Shown here: positions 52,125-61,492 of the stretch, piece after piece
Layout of the letters: every line of letters starts with the position of its first letter
Numbering within the stretch: position 1 is the first letter of the stretch
Origin: UBA1227 sp963629305
Lineage (GTDB): Bacteria; Bacillota; Clostridia; Oscillospirales; Acutalibacteraceae
NCBI GenBank assembly: GCA_963629305.1
Contig: CAVGIJ010000007.1
Location: forward strand, 24,755-88,754
DNA length: 64,000 bases
Direction of reading: 5' to 3'
Made by a program: the position numbers and the translations under genes
Notes under the pieces: model-generated
Database searches by the model: none
The model's input: only the letters and a program-made list of their open reading frames with translations
Told to the model about the DNA's origin: nothing

Positions 52125-53294
52125 TTAGTCAACATTGTAGTCCTTGTATATCTTTGTTATGCCAATACCCTTTTCTTTTGCAAGTTTTTCTACACTGTCA
52201 TATTCAAGGGATATCTTCGAAAAATCACCGAATGAAAATTTGTTTGCATCGACAGAGCCGTATTTTGTCATAGCAACGGTCTTTCTTCTATCCATTATAA
52301 TCCTGTCTGAAACCCTGTATCTGAGTCCCACTGACGATGTATTTTCAAAGATAATTTTCACTGCATCATCAAAAACGTCTTCTTTGCACATAACGGTGAG
52401 AGAATATGCGGGTCTGGACTTTTTCATCACTATCGGTGTGTAAAAGGCATCTTTTACACCTGCCTCAAAGAGCTTTTTCATGGCGTAGCCCATCTCTTCT
52501 GCCGATGAATCGTCAATATTTGTCTCAATTACAATTATACTGTCTTTATTTTTCTCTGTAGCGTTGTCTAAAGTCTCGGAGTAAAGAACGCCCCGAAGTA
52601 TATTGGCATGCGGAAAATCTCTTTTTCCGGCTCCGTAACCGATTTTTTCAACAACCATCATTTCGGGCTTTTCAAAACCTTCGCTGTAAGCTGCAACAAT
52701 GGCAGCGCCTGTAGGCGTAACCATCTCGCCTTTTACATCTGTTATTTTGAGAGGTATATTCGCGTTACTGCATATCTGTAGTGTGGCGGGACACGGTATC
52801 GGAAGTATACCGTGCTGACATTTTATATGACCTGTCCCCTCAAAGAGTGGCGATGTAATAACTTTTTCAATTTTAAGATCATACATACAAAATGCCACCG
52901 CACAGATATCAACTATAGAATCAACTGCGCCGACTTCGTGAAAATGAACGCTGTCTATGGGCAATCCGTGTACTTTCGCCTCTGCCTTTGCAACAATTTC
53001 AAACATTTCCCTTGCTTTGAATTTTGCAGGGAGAGGAAGTTTTGACGCATCGATTATTTCATTTATCTCATTTATTCCCCGCTCATGTTCGCATGACTCA
53101 TCACGAAGTTCAACATCAAAGTCATATGCATAAACCCCGTTTTTCTCCGCATGTCCGAAGTGAAGTTTACAGCCGAGATTCATACCGTTTATGATTTCCT
53201 CAAGTCTTTCTTTATCGGCACCGAGACTCAAGAGAGTGGCAACCGTCATATCTCCGCTTATTCCGGAGTTACACTCCAGATAAAGATTTTTCAT
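52125..53294 (-). CDS. larC: Nickel-pincer cofactor biosynthesis protein LarC (single chain)
   Basis: LarC inserts nickel to finish the pincer nucleotide (NPN) cofactor of lactate racemase-type enzymes. N-terminus YLECNSGISGDMTVATLLSLGAD, VHFHEVGAVDSIVDI, GEMVTPTGAA, IETNIDDSSAEEMGY and the C-terminal part are all in one 389-residue frame. In some lactobacilli the two halves are joined by a programmed frameshift; here no shift is needed. Last gene of larE-larB-larC. Confidence 0.92.
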   Translation of the reverse strand: MKNLYLECNSGISGDMTVATLLSLGADKERLEEIINGMNLGCKLHFGHAEKNGVYAYDFDVELRDESCEHERGINEINEIIDASKLPLPAKFKAREMFEIVAKAEAKVHGLPIDSVHFHEVGAVDSIVDICAVAFCMYDLKIEKVITSPLFEGTGHIKCQHGILPIPCPATLQICSNANIPLKITDVKGEMVTPTGAAIVAAYSEGFEKPEMMVVEKIGYGAGKRDFPHANILRGVLYSETLDNATEKNKDSIIVIETNIDDSSAEEMGYAMKKLFEAGVKDAFYTPIVMKKSRPAYSLTVMCKEDVFDDAVKIIFENTSSVGLRYRVSDRIIMDRRKTVAMTKYGSVDANKFSFGDFSKISLEYDSVEKLAKEKGIGITKIYKDYNVD

Positions 53295-53295
53295 T

Positions 53296-54051
53296 TTAAT
53301 TTTTTCCTCCGTTTATAATAAGCGAATTTATCTGTGCGGCAGAATAACCTGCCCCAAATCCGTTATCAATATTTACAACACCGGTTCCTGCAGCACATGA
53401 GTTTATCATTGCAAGCAATGCCGAAACTCCGCCGAAGTTTGCACCGTATCCTATACTGGTCGGAACAGCAATAACCGGGACATCCACAAGCCCACCGATA
53501 ACAGATGCAAGTGCCCCTTCCATTCCTGCCACGGCAATCACAACATTTGCCTCTCGTATCCTTTCAACCTTATCAAGAAGCCTATGAATGCCGGCCACAC
53601 CGACATCATAAAATCTTTCAACAACTGCTCCGCACATATGAGCTGTAACCGCTGCCTCCTCAGCGACAGGAATATCCGTTGTTCCGGCAGTACATATAGC
53701 AATCTTTCCGACAAGTTTTTCAGGTTCACCGACAGTTATACAGCGCGCGTCCTCATGGTACTTTGCAGACGGTATAATTGCTTTTACCGATTCGTACTGT
53801 TCCTTTGACGCACGTGTTCCGAGAACCATGCCGTTTGCGCTGTAAAGATGCTTAAATATTTCCGTGCATCTGTCAACAGGTTTACTCTGACAAAAAACGA
53901 CTTCGGGAAAACCTGTTCTTATTTTGCGGTGGTTGTCAAGGCATGCAAACCCGCCGACATCTTCAAAGGGAAGTGTCTTTAACTGCTCATATGCATTTTC
54001 CGTGGACAATTCACCGGTCTGAACTTTTTCAAGTAGTTCTTTAATATCCAT
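53296..54051 (-). CDS. larB: Nickel-pincer cofactor biosynthesis protein LarB
   Basis: Carboxylates and hydrolyses nicotinate adenine dinucleotide at the start of NPN synthesis. The C-terminal two-thirds is PurE-like: ICTAGTTDIPVAEEAAVTAH, AGMEGALASVIGGL, VPTSIGYGANFGGVSALLAM. 251 residues. It lies one base from larC and nine from larE. Confidence 0.93.
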   Translation of the reverse strand: MDIKELLEKVQTGELSTENAYEQLKTLPFEDVGGFACLDNHRKIRTGFPEVVFCQSKPVDRCTEIFKHLYSANGMVLGTRASKEQYESVKAIIPSAKYHEDARCITVGEPEKLVGKIAICTAGTTDIPVAEEAAVTAHMCGAVVERFYDVGVAGIHRLLDKVERIREANVVIAVAGMEGALASVIGGLVDVPVIAVPTSIGYGANFGGVSALLAMINSCAAGTGVVNIDNGFGAGYSAAQINSLIINGGKN

Positions 54052-54060
54052 TTTTTCTCC

Positions 54061-54855
54061 TCAGATATCCATACTTCCGGACCTCAGTCCCAAAAGATCA
54101 AGTGTTATATATTTAACGCCTATAGGCTCCAATATTTTCTGTAAACGAGATACCGAAATGTTTTCACAATCTGTACCAAGCGGCAATTCAATACGTGCAA
54201 TATCTCCGTGTATTCTGAGTCTTACATCTTTATAACCGAACTTTTTCAGTTCCGACTCACCGGTTTCAACTGCCTCAAGCATCTCCCCCGTTATGTGTGT
54301 GCCATACGGAAAACGTGTGAGCAAGCAAGGGGAAGACGGCGCATTGGCAATTTCAAGTGACAATTCATTTCCGATTTTTCTGATATCATTTTTTGTTAGT
54401 CCGCAGTCTGCAATAGGGCTTATTACGCCGCATTCCTTTTTCGCCTTAAGCCCCGGTCTATACTCAAGAAGGTCGTCGGCATTGGTTCCGTCACAGATGA
54501 CGTCATAACCTCTTTCATTTGCGAGCATACGCAGCCTTGAGAACATCTCTTTTTTACAATAAAAGCAACGCTCTCCGTCGTTGTTTTTTATCTCGGGGAT
54601 ACTTAGTATATCAATGTAAAGACGCTCATACGGGACGGATAATGAGTCAGCGAACGATTTTGCACCCGAAATTGAAATCATTTTTTCCGTAAGCTTCGTA
54701 TCAAAAGTCACAGCAAAAACATCCATGCCGATATTTTTGGCAACATACAGGAGTATAGAACTGTCAACCCCGCCCGAAAACGCAAGAGCGATTTTTTTGT
54801 TATCTGCAATCTTCAAAAGATAAGTCTCAAGTTTTATAAGATTTTCACTTTTCAC
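54061..54855 (-). CDS. larE: Nickel-pincer cofactor biosynthesis protein LarE
   Basis: ATP-dependent sulfur transferase that adds sulfur to the NPN precursor. PP-loop ALAFSGGVDSSIL, a CFYC pair, CDGTNADD, and SSPCLLTRFPYG with the cysteine that is sacrificed as sulfur donor in Lactobacillus LarE. Start GTG 54855 (MKSENLIKLE) follows GGGGAGG by seven bases; a start 12 codons upstream has no ribosome site and would lie inside the leader repeat. No larA is in the window. Confidence 0.9.
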   Translation of the reverse strand: MKSENLIKLETYLLKIADNKKIALAFSGGVDSSILLYVAKNIGMDVFAVTFDTKLTEKMISISGAKSFADSLSVPYERLYIDILSIPEIKNNDGERCFYCKKEMFSRLRMLANERGYDVICDGTNADDLLEYRPGLKAKKECGVISPIADCGLTKNDIRKIGNELSLEIANAPSSPCLLTRFPYGTHITGEMLEAVETGESELKKFGYKDVRLRIHGDIARIELPLGTDCENISVSRLQKILEPIGVKYITLDLLGLRSGSMDI

Positions 54856-54863
54856 ACAAAAAC

Positions 54864-54916
54864 CTCCCCGCATGCGCAATACGCAAACCATAACGTATTA
54901 TAGCAATTGCGGGGAG
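54864..54916 (-). promoter_or_regulatory. Inverted repeat spanning the larE leader
   Basis: Perfect 9-bp arms CTCCCCGCA / TGCGGGGAG (minus strand 54916-54908 and 54872-54864), 35 bases apart. The downstream arm is the larE ribosome site. The upstream arm lies before the -10, so only transcripts reading through from the phosphohexomutase operon would carry both arms. Confidence 0.6.
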
Positions 54917-54925
54917 ATTTTTTAA
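54897..54925 (-). promoter_or_regulatory. Possible larE promoter
   Basis: Minus strand TATAAT (54902-54897) with weak -35 TTAAAA (54925-54920) at 17 bp. A small C5/G5 hairpin (54928-54938) lies upstream, without a T run. Confidence 0.5.
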
Positions 54926-54942
54926 GCCCCCGAGGGGGATAA

Positions 54943-56466
54943 TTATTTCAGTGTCGACAAGTCAAGGTTATCATAGTCTTGAAGAAATTGGTTTACGATA
55001 GCAAGGATGGTTTTGACCCCACCGATTTTATTGCTTTCAATATTTAGCGGAAGTATTGGGTCATGTACCGAGAGTCTCAGCAAAAACCATCCGTCAGACG
55101 GTATATGTGTTGCACGTATTCCCTCAAAGTTATCAGGGGCAAGGACAAAGTCGTCACGCGTTTTTATAAACTCTTCAAGATCCGCAACAACCTTACCGCC
55201 GTACTCTTTGAAATTCTCATCGAGAATCTTAATACGGTATTCTTCCTCTTCAGCAGGCATAACAAGTTTGTCAATAAGACTGTCGAGTGTTTTACCCTCG
55301 CGTGCGAGAATGGCAGCCTTTATTATTATTTTTGTTATAAGGTATGCACCGTCGTCAAGGAAATAGTTTTCCCTCATTGCGGCATGCCCCGAGGTTTCTA
55401 TTGCAAGCGGTGAATTTTGACACTCAACAAAGTTGAGCCTTTTTGATTCGTTTATAACGTTTTTATAACCTCTTTTGAAACGATGATGCTTTCCGCCAAG
55501 CTCATTTTCGATAAAATCATGAAGTCCCGAACTTGTAACGGAATCGGTTACTATGGTTCCGCCCTCATTGCCCTCAAGTGCTATAACAGACGCAAGCGCA
55601 ATAAGTGCATTTCTGTTTATTTCTTTTCCGTCGGCGGCGACACACGCAGCACGGTCAACGTCCGTATCAAATATTATACCGAGGTCTGCGCCGTTTTTCA
55701 GCACCGCTTGTGAGACGGAATCCATTGCAACCTTATTTTCGGGATTCGGTATGTGGTTTGGGAACATGCCGTCAGGTTCAAGGAACTGACTTCCCGAAAC
55801 ATCAGCCCCAAGCGGTGCCAAGACCTTGTCTGCGTAAAAGCCGCCGACACCGTTTCCGGCGTCAACAACAATCTTGAATCCGCGAAGAGGTCTTGAATAA
55901 TCATCGGCATTTACTCCCTTACAAATTTTTTCACGGAGCATTGCGGCATAGTTATTCATGTACTGTTCACTTGTAACTTCACCTTTTGGCATATCCTCGG
56001 GAAGATCCGGCTTTATGTCGTATTGGGCATTTGTGAGTATTGCCTCAATATCCGAGCCCTCAAGTCCTCCTTTTTTTATAAAAAACTTAAGACCGTTTTT
56101 GTTCCACGGGTGATGGCTGGCGGTTATTTCTATTGACGCGTCGCAATCAAAATCAACCGTTGTCATAAACATGGCGGGAGTTGATGAAAGTCCGCAATCT
56201 TTAATGTCTATTCCGCAATCAAGAAGCGGAGGTAAAATTGCGGCCTTTATCCGCTCTGCCGAAATTCGCGAATCATGACCAAGTGCCACTGTGAATCTCT
56301 CTCCGCTCTGCGGAGTAACATTTTCATAGAGCCATGCGGCAAAACCATAGGATATCTTGCATAGTGCTTCATCCGTAAGATTAACTACCTCTCCGACCAC
56401 GCCTGATACGGCTGTTCCTCTTATGTCTGTTCCGCTCTTAAGCGGTCCGTAAATTTCATTAAGCAT
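54943..56466 (-). CDS. Phosphomannomutase/phosphoglucomutase
   Basis: Alpha-D-phosphohexomutase that moves phosphate between C1 and C6 of mannose or glucose phosphate. TASHHPWNKNG carries the phospho-serine, DTDVDRAA the magnesium site (usually DGDxDR), and ETSGHAAMRENYFLDDGAY the sugar-binding loop; the phosphate-binding C-terminal domain follows. 507 residues. The magnesium loop has T in place of G. Overlaps the GNAT gene by eight bases. Confidence 0.88.
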   Translation of the reverse strand: MLNEIYGPLKSGTDIRGTAVSGVVGEVVNLTDEALCKISYGFAAWLYENVTPQSGERFTVALGHDSRISAERIKAAILPPLLDCGIDIKDCGLSSTPAMFMTTVDFDCDASIEITASHHPWNKNGLKFFIKKGGLEGSDIEAILTNAQYDIKPDLPEDMPKGEVTSEQYMNNYAAMLREKICKGVNADDYSRPLRGFKIVVDAGNGVGGFYADKVLAPLGADVSGSQFLEPDGMFPNHIPNPENKVAMDSVSQAVLKNGADLGIIFDTDVDRAACVAADGKEINRNALIALASVIALEGNEGGTIVTDSVTSSGLHDFIENELGGKHHRFKRGYKNVINESKRLNFVECQNSPLAIETSGHAAMRENYFLDDGAYLITKIIIKAAILAREGKTLDSLIDKLVMPAEEEEYRIKILDENFKEYGGKVVADLEEFIKTRDDFVLAPDNFEGIRATHIPSDGWFLLRLSVHDPILPLNIESNKIGGVKTILAIVNQFLQDYDNLDLSTLK

Positions 56467-57247
56467 AAAACTCTCCTATAAATTGTAATCCGGCTTTTTC
56501 ATAAAAAGCCCTTTTTGATTTTTCACACCTAAGATAAATTGCTTTGTCATTATATTTTTCACAGAGGTATTTTAAAAGCGTAAACGCATAATGCTTACCT
56601 CTGCAATTTTCATTTGTTGACACCGCGCCGAAGAATACGCTGCTTGGAGCAATACACATTGCCGCAGCAGTCGACACAATTTCCTCCGACACAGAAAGCT
56701 CAACCGGGCAGGAAATACCATGTCTTGTTCTGTGAGAGAAGTCGAGAATAAAGTCCTCCTCAGATGTGCCCACGTACCCGGGATTATTTTTCATAAGGAC
56801 ACGGTAGAAGTCGCGGTAATCATCGATTGTAAATGCCTCTCCGTCTATAACAGAAAACTCATCAGTTGTAACGTCTGCTTTGCACGATGAACCCATCTTA
56901 AGGCCCATGACACATCCCGTTTTTGCCACAGACTCAGGAAAAACCGTGCAGTCATTTGACAACAATGACGAGTAACCGATAACTTTGAGAAACTCGCGGA
57001 TTTCAGCATTGTCGCAAGAGACATCGGTAAAGACCGTTACACTGCCGTAAAACTTTACAATAAACGCCGTTATCTCCCCGCCCGTGTCACGCTGCACCCA
57101 CGCTTTGAGAAAGTCAAACACCGTGCCGTATGAGAGAAACGGGCCGAGTGCGCACACTCCAATCCCACCGCATTCACAAAAATTTACGATATCTTGACAC
57201 TCTGACAAAACGTTTTTATCGGTTATCCCTTCAAGATACTTAATCAT
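56459..57247 (-). CDS. GNAT family N-acetyltransferase
   Basis: The C-terminal 80 residues have GNAT acetyl-CoA binding features: SSVFFGAVSTNENCRGKHYAF then a helix, and the final YEKAGLQFIGEFY motif. The N-terminal half (1-160) is a divergent, possibly second GNAT-like domain. The substrate is unknown. Start ATG 57247 overlaps the M42 peptidase stop by eight bases; a longer frame lacks a ribosome site. Co-transcribed with two peptidases and phosphohexomutase. Confidence 0.82.
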   Translation of the reverse strand: MIKYLEGITDKNVLSECQDIVNFCECGGIGVCALGPFLSYGTVFDFLKAWVQRDTGGEITAFIVKFYGSVTVFTDVSCDNAEIREFLKVIGYSSLLSNDCTVFPESVAKTGCVMGLKMGSSCKADVTTDEFSVIDGEAFTIDDYRDFYRVLMKNNPGYVGTSEEDFILDFSHRTRHGISCPVELSVSEEIVSTAAAMCIAPSSVFFGAVSTNENCRGKHYAFTLLKYLCEKYNDKAIYLRCEKSKRAFYEKAGLQFIGEFYA

Positions 57248-58265
57248 TCGGCAGCCCCGCCACAAGTTTTAGCAGAAGCTTCATTGTCTCATCAAGGTCG
57301 CTTTTTTCTATCACACATACAGGCGAATGTAAATAGCGGCATGGCACTGAAACAGCCATAACGCGTACACCGTCACCGACCCTCTGAACTGCCTGCGAGT
57401 CATTTCCACCTGCCACAAGAGTTTTGGTTTGTGCATTTATCCCGTTTTCAGCGGCAATATTCATTGCTCTTTTGTAAAGGTTATAGTCATATACGGTACC
57501 TCTGTCCATATATGATACCACAGGTCCGTTACCGAGAACACAGGCCCTCTTTTCTTTTTCAACACCGCAGATATCTCCCGCAGTGGTTGTTTCAAGAATA
57601 ATTGCAATGTCAGGGTCAATTGCATACGTTGCAGTAAAAGCACCTCTTGCTCCTATTTCTTCCTGAACCGTAAATGCAAAATCCACGTCATACGGTAAAT
57701 CCGAATTTATAAGCTTCAGCATAAGTGCGCAACCCACACGATCATCAAGTGCCTTCGCTTTCACACGGTTGCCGTTTGTACCGAATTCAACAAAATCCGA
57801 ATTGAAATATGCAATATCTCCGAGAGATACATACTTTTGTGTTTCCTCTTTTGAGGAGTAACCGATATCTATGAAAAGTTCTGTTATTTTCGGAATTTTA
57901 TTTTTCTCATCATTATCGCAAAGATGGATATGTTTGAGTGCGATAATACCGATTGTTCCGTTTGAAAGAACAACTGTTTTGCCTATAAGCACAGCCGGGT
58001 CAATGCCTCCGACCGCATCAAATTTCAAAAGTCCGTCATCACAGATATACGTTATAATGAGCGCTACTTCATCCATATGAGCGCAAATCATCATTTTCTT
58101 TTCTGAAGCCTTTGCGCCCTTCTTGTGAACGATCAGATTTCCCATGTTATCAGTCTCATAGGAAATACCATCCGGAAGTTTTGTGATGATAAACTCGCGT
58201 ACATTTTCCTCACGTCCGGACGTCCCGCTTACTTTGCAGAGTTCTCTTATAAGAGGTATCATCAT
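57240..58265 (-). CDS. M42 family metallopeptidase (second of a pair)
   Basis: Di-zinc or di-cobalt aminopeptidase of the tetrahedral (TET)/glutamyl-aminopeptidase group. Metal ligands: AHMDEV (His, Asp), ALDDRVG (bridging Asp), VQEEIGARGAF (catalytic Glu and ligand), ETTTA (Glu in place of the usual Asp), and YLHSPV (His). 341 residues. Start ATG 58265 follows GGAGGT and overlaps the stop of the preceding paralogue. Confidence 0.93.
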   Translation of the reverse strand: MMIPLIRELCKVSGTSGREENVREFIITKLPDGISYETDNMGNLIVHKKGAKASEKKMMICAHMDEVALIITYICDDGLLKFDAVGGIDPAVLIGKTVVLSNGTIGIIALKHIHLCDNDEKNKIPKITELFIDIGYSSKEETQKYVSLGDIAYFNSDFVEFGTNGNRVKAKALDDRVGCALMLKLINSDLPYDVDFAFTVQEEIGARGAFTATYAIDPDIAIILETTTAGDICGVEKEKRACVLGNGPVVSYMDRGTVYDYNLYKRAMNIAAENGINAQTKTLVAGGNDSQAVQRVGDGVRVMAVSVPCRYLHSPVCVIEKSDLDETMKLLLKLVAGLPND

Positions 58266-59305
58266 TCATTACCTCCCCTTTTTGCCTGTTCAAGGCAGAA
58301 TTCTGCGATAAGTCGCGCCGAATTGTCAACATCCGTCACATCTATCATCTCTACCGGTGTGTGCATGAACTTTAGCGGAAATGAAATAAGTCCGGTTTTT
58401 ATTCCCGTTTTTGTAATCGCTATCTCGTCCGCGTGCGTGCCGGTTCTTCCGTTCATAATTTCCATCTGATACGGTATACCGTTTTTCTCGGCGATGTATT
58501 TCAGTTCATCAGACACTTCATTTGAAATAGACGGTGAAATTCCTATCATAGGACCCTTGCCTATCTCTGCCGACTCTTCAGGCTTACAACCCGGAGTACG
58601 GGCAAAGCTTACATCGACAGCAATTGCAAGCTCAGCATCAGTTAAAAATGCATTGTTTGCCGCACTGCGCCCCGAAACCTCTTCTCCCACGGAAAAACTG
58701 AGTACGAGTTCGGGCTTTTTTTCTCCGACCAAAACAGCCTCATTTATAAGCGACAATGCCTTTATAATAACGGCGATTCCCGATCTGTCATCAAGAGCAC
58801 CGCTCATAATCTTTGTTTTTGTCATCTCACAAAATTTGTATACGGGAACTATTCTGTCCCCGAGGTGTACTTTTTTTGCAAGTTCTTCCTGTGAGAGTCC
58901 GGTATCTATGGCCAGTTCCTTTGCCGGCTTTACCTTTCCCTCATCCTCGGGATTTGCAAGATGAGGAGGAATCGCGGACACAATGCCGTAAACCGGTTCG
59001 CTTCCGAGTATAAGTACCTCCAATCCCGAGAGGATACGCTCATCAGTTCCCCCGCATTTATCAAACTTTACAAAGCCGTTATCGTCTGTATAGGTTACAA
59101 TAAAACCAACTTGATCAATATGCGCATCAAGCATTATTTTAGGTCCGTTACCATGTACTTCGCCTATGACGGAACCACGGTCTGTTATATATACGCTGTC
59201 GGTCATACTCTCAAGAATACCGCATACCGTTTCTGACGTCCTCTGTTCAGAGCCCGATACACCAAACGATGCGGTAAGTTCTTTAAGTAAATCCACCGTA
59301 TTCAA
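58262..59305 (-). CDS. M42 family metallopeptidase (first of a pair)
   Basis: Paralogue of the next gene. Ligands: DAHIDQVGF, ALDDRSG, SVGEEVSGRSAAN, VDVSFA and FMHTPVE. It differs from its neighbour at the fourth metal site (Asp here, Glu there), so the pair may have different specificities and may form mixed complexes. Start TTG 59305 has GAGGTG six bases upstream; GTG at 59314 or 59296 are alternatives. 347 residues. Confidence 0.91.
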   Translation of the reverse strand: MNTVDLLKELTASFGVSGSEQRTSETVCGILESMTDSVYITDRGSVIGEVHGNGPKIMLDAHIDQVGFIVTYTDDNGFVKFDKCGGTDERILSGLEVLILGSEPVYGIVSAIPPHLANPEDEGKVKPAKELAIDTGLSQEELAKKVHLGDRIVPVYKFCEMTKTKIMSGALDDRSGIAVIIKALSLINEAVLVGEKKPELVLSFSVGEEVSGRSAANNAFLTDAELAIAVDVSFARTPGCKPEESAEIGKGPMIGISPSISNEVSDELKYIAEKNGIPYQMEIMNGRTGTHADEIAITKTGIKTGLISFPLKFMHTPVEMIDVTDVDNSARLIAEFCLEQAKRGGNE

Positions 59306-59368
59306 AAAACTCACCTCTGTTATAAGTATTCTCTCAATTCCTTAAAAACAATTCATTTTATCATAAAA

Positions 59369-59394
59369 GGCTCATTTCCGCAAGGAAATGAGCC
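59369..59394 (-). terminator. Terminator of the arg operon
   Basis: Perfect 11-bp stem GGCTCATTTCC / GGAAATGAGCC with loop GCAA; TTTTATG follows on the minus strand. 47 bp after the argD stop. Confidence 0.88.
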
Positions 59395-59441
59395 CTTATT
59401 ATGCCTTTATATGGTTATATACCCTTCATAAACCGTTTAAT

Positions 59442-60620
59442 TTACAATATTTTTGAGAGAATATCAAGACCGCGGTCAATTTCGTCGTACGAAATTATGA
59501 GCGGTGGCAGGAGCCGAAGTACGTTCGCTCCTGCTGTGAGGCAAAGGAGGCCGCTTGAAAGCGCTTCCTTTGCGACATAGGCATTGGAGACTCCGTCGAG
59601 CTCAATGCCTATCATCAGTCCGTCGCCGCGCACGTCTTTTACATGCACAGAGCCCGATGAACTGATTTTGTCACGTATGTATTGTCCTTTTTGCGATACC
59701 TGTTTCAAAAATTTATCATCGAGCGTCGAAAGTACGCAAAGTGCGGCGGCGGACGATACGGGATTGCCTCCGAAGGTTGACCCATGGTCGCCCGGTCCCA
59801 ATACATTCTTACACTTATCATTCACTAAAAATCCGCCCATGGGTAGCCCGGCGGCAATACCTTTTGCAAACGAGCAGACATCCGGAACGATTCCGTAATT
59901 CTGATAAGCAAACAACGCACCGGTACGACCTATGCCCGTTTGCACCTCGTCAACAAGAAGCAGAACATCATTATCAGAGCAAAACTTTGAAAGTTCATAT
60001 ACATATGATTTCGGCAAAACAAATACTCCGCCCTCGCCCTGTATGAGTTCTATCATAACGGCACATACATCGCCACGCGAAATCAGTTCCTTTATCTCGT
60101 CAATATTGCCCGATTTTGCATATTCAAAGCCTTCCGTAAACGGATAGAAGAAATCATGGAAATGGTCCTGACCCGTAGCTTTAAGCGTGGTAATGGTTCT
60201 GCCGTGAAAAGACTGTTTAAGAGTTACTATCGTGCTTCTGCCTTTTCCGTACTTATCATAACTGTACTTCCTCGCAACCTTTATCATGCCCTCGTTTGCC
60301 TCGGCGCCTGAATTACCGAAAAACACGTGTGTCATGCCCGAACGCATGCAAAGCTCCTTTGCAAGTTTCACATAAGGCTCAGTATAGTAAAGGTTAGAGA
60401 TATGAGTGAACTTCAAAGCCTGCTCATATACGGCTTTTGCAACATCCTCATTACCGTATCCAAGCGACATAACTCCTATCCCGCTCGTAAAGTCCACATA
60501 TGACTTACCCTCTGTATCATACACGGTAGCACCATTGCCATGATCAATAGCAACGGGGTTTCTGCCGTATGTATGCATTACATACTCGTTGTCAAGTTTT
60601 TGTATTTCATTAAAATTCAT
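59442..60620 (-). CDS. argD: Acetylornithine aminotransferase
   Basis: PLP enzyme, fourth step of ornithine synthesis. NSGAEANEGMIKVARKY, SFHGRT, LLVDEVQTGIGRTG, and SFAKGIAAGLPMGG with the PLP lysine, then GSTFGGNPVSSAAA. 393 residues. Start ATG 60620 follows GGTGAT; the argB stop overlaps that site. Last gene of argC-J-B-D. Confidence 0.95.
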   Translation of the reverse strand: MNFNEIQKLDNEYVMHTYGRNPVAIDHGNGATVYDTEGKSYVDFTSGIGVMSLGYGNEDVAKAVYEQALKFTHISNLYYTEPYVKLAKELCMRSGMTHVFFGNSGAEANEGMIKVARKYSYDKYGKGRSTIVTLKQSFHGRTITTLKATGQDHFHDFFYPFTEGFEYAKSGNIDEIKELISRGDVCAVMIELIQGEGGVFVLPKSYVYELSKFCSDNDVLLLVDEVQTGIGRTGALFAYQNYGIVPDVCSFAKGIAAGLPMGGFLVNDKCKNVLGPGDHGSTFGGNPVSSAAALCVLSTLDDKFLKQVSQKGQYIRDKISSSGSVHVKDVRGDGLMIGIELDGVSNAYVAKEALSSGLLCLTAGANVLRLLPPLIISYDEIDRGLDILSKIL

Positions 60621-60625
60621 TTTTA

Positions 60626-61492
60626 TCACCAAATCATTGTTCCGATTCCCGCATGTGAGAGTACCTCAATAAGTATAGCGTGAGGTAAACGTCCGTCAAG
60701 AATATGCGTTCTGTGAACACCGTTTTGGACGGAATCAATGCAACAATCAATTTTCGGAATCATTCCGCCGGAAATAATACCTGATTTTTTTAGGTCATCT
60801 ATCTCCGAAAGTTTTATAACAGGTATCAGTGTACTCTCGTCCTTCGGATCCATAAGTACACCGCGGATATCGGTCATAAGGATAAGTTTTTCCGCACCGA
60901 GACTTATTGCAATTTTCGCAGCGGCGGTATCCGCATTTACATTGTATGAGTTGTTATCATCCAAACCTGCGGCAACAGTTGAAATAACAGGTATTGTACC
61001 CTCTTTAAGCGCATTTTCAATAACGGCGGGATTGACTTCAACAATATCACCTACAAGTCCCAGATCCTCTCCGTTTTTGCCGCAGAGCTTTCTCGCACGC
61101 AAAAGGTTGTCGTCAATACCGCAGATTCCGACAGCTCTGCCGCCGGTCTTGTTTATCTTTGAAACAAGATTCTTGTTTACCTTTCCGCAGAGAACCATCT
61201 GAACAATGTCCATTGTCTCTTCGTCGGTATAACGCAAACCGTTTACAAATTTGCTCTCTTTCCCGGTTTTTTTCAGCATATCGTTTATGTCGGGACCTCC
61301 GCCGTGTACAACGACAACTCTTATTCCGACAAGAGAGAGAAGAACAATATCCGAAATAACGGCGCAGCAAAGTTCTTCTGACACCATTGCATTGCCGCCA
61401 TATTTTATTACTATTGTTTTTCCGTAGTATTTCTGTATATACGGAAGTGCTTCTATAAGAGCTTGAGCCCTGTCTTCGTATGACATATTCAT
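60626..61492 (-). CDS. argB: Acetylglutamate kinase
   Basis: Phosphorylates N-acetylglutamate. VIKYGGNAM, VVVHGGGPDIN, NGLRYTD, and the ATP-side ISGGMIPKI are intact, as is the NADTAAAKIAISLGA segment. 288 residues. The N-terminal helix before IVIKYGG is of the type found in arginine-inhibited hexameric enzymes. Its ATG overlaps the argJ stop. Confidence 0.96.
   Translation of the reverse strand: MNMSYEDRAQALIEALPYIQKYYGKTIVIKYGGNAMVSEELCCAVISDIVLLSLVGIRVVVVHGGGPDINDMLKKTGKESKFVNGLRYTDEETMDIVQMVLCGKVNKNLVSKINKTGGRAVGICGIDDNLLRARKLCGKNGEDLGLVGDIVEVNPAVIENALKEGTIPVISTVAAGLDDNNSYNVNADTAAAKIAISLGAEKLILMTDIRGVLMDPKDESTLIPVIKLSEIDDLKKSGIISGGMIPKIDCCIDSVQNGVHRTHILDGRLPHAILIEVLSHAGIGTMIW

Noticed and set aside
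54926..54940. C5/G5 hairpin after the phosphohexomutase as an intrinsic terminator
   Set aside because: Very short loop and no T run on the minus strand; at most a weak pause site.
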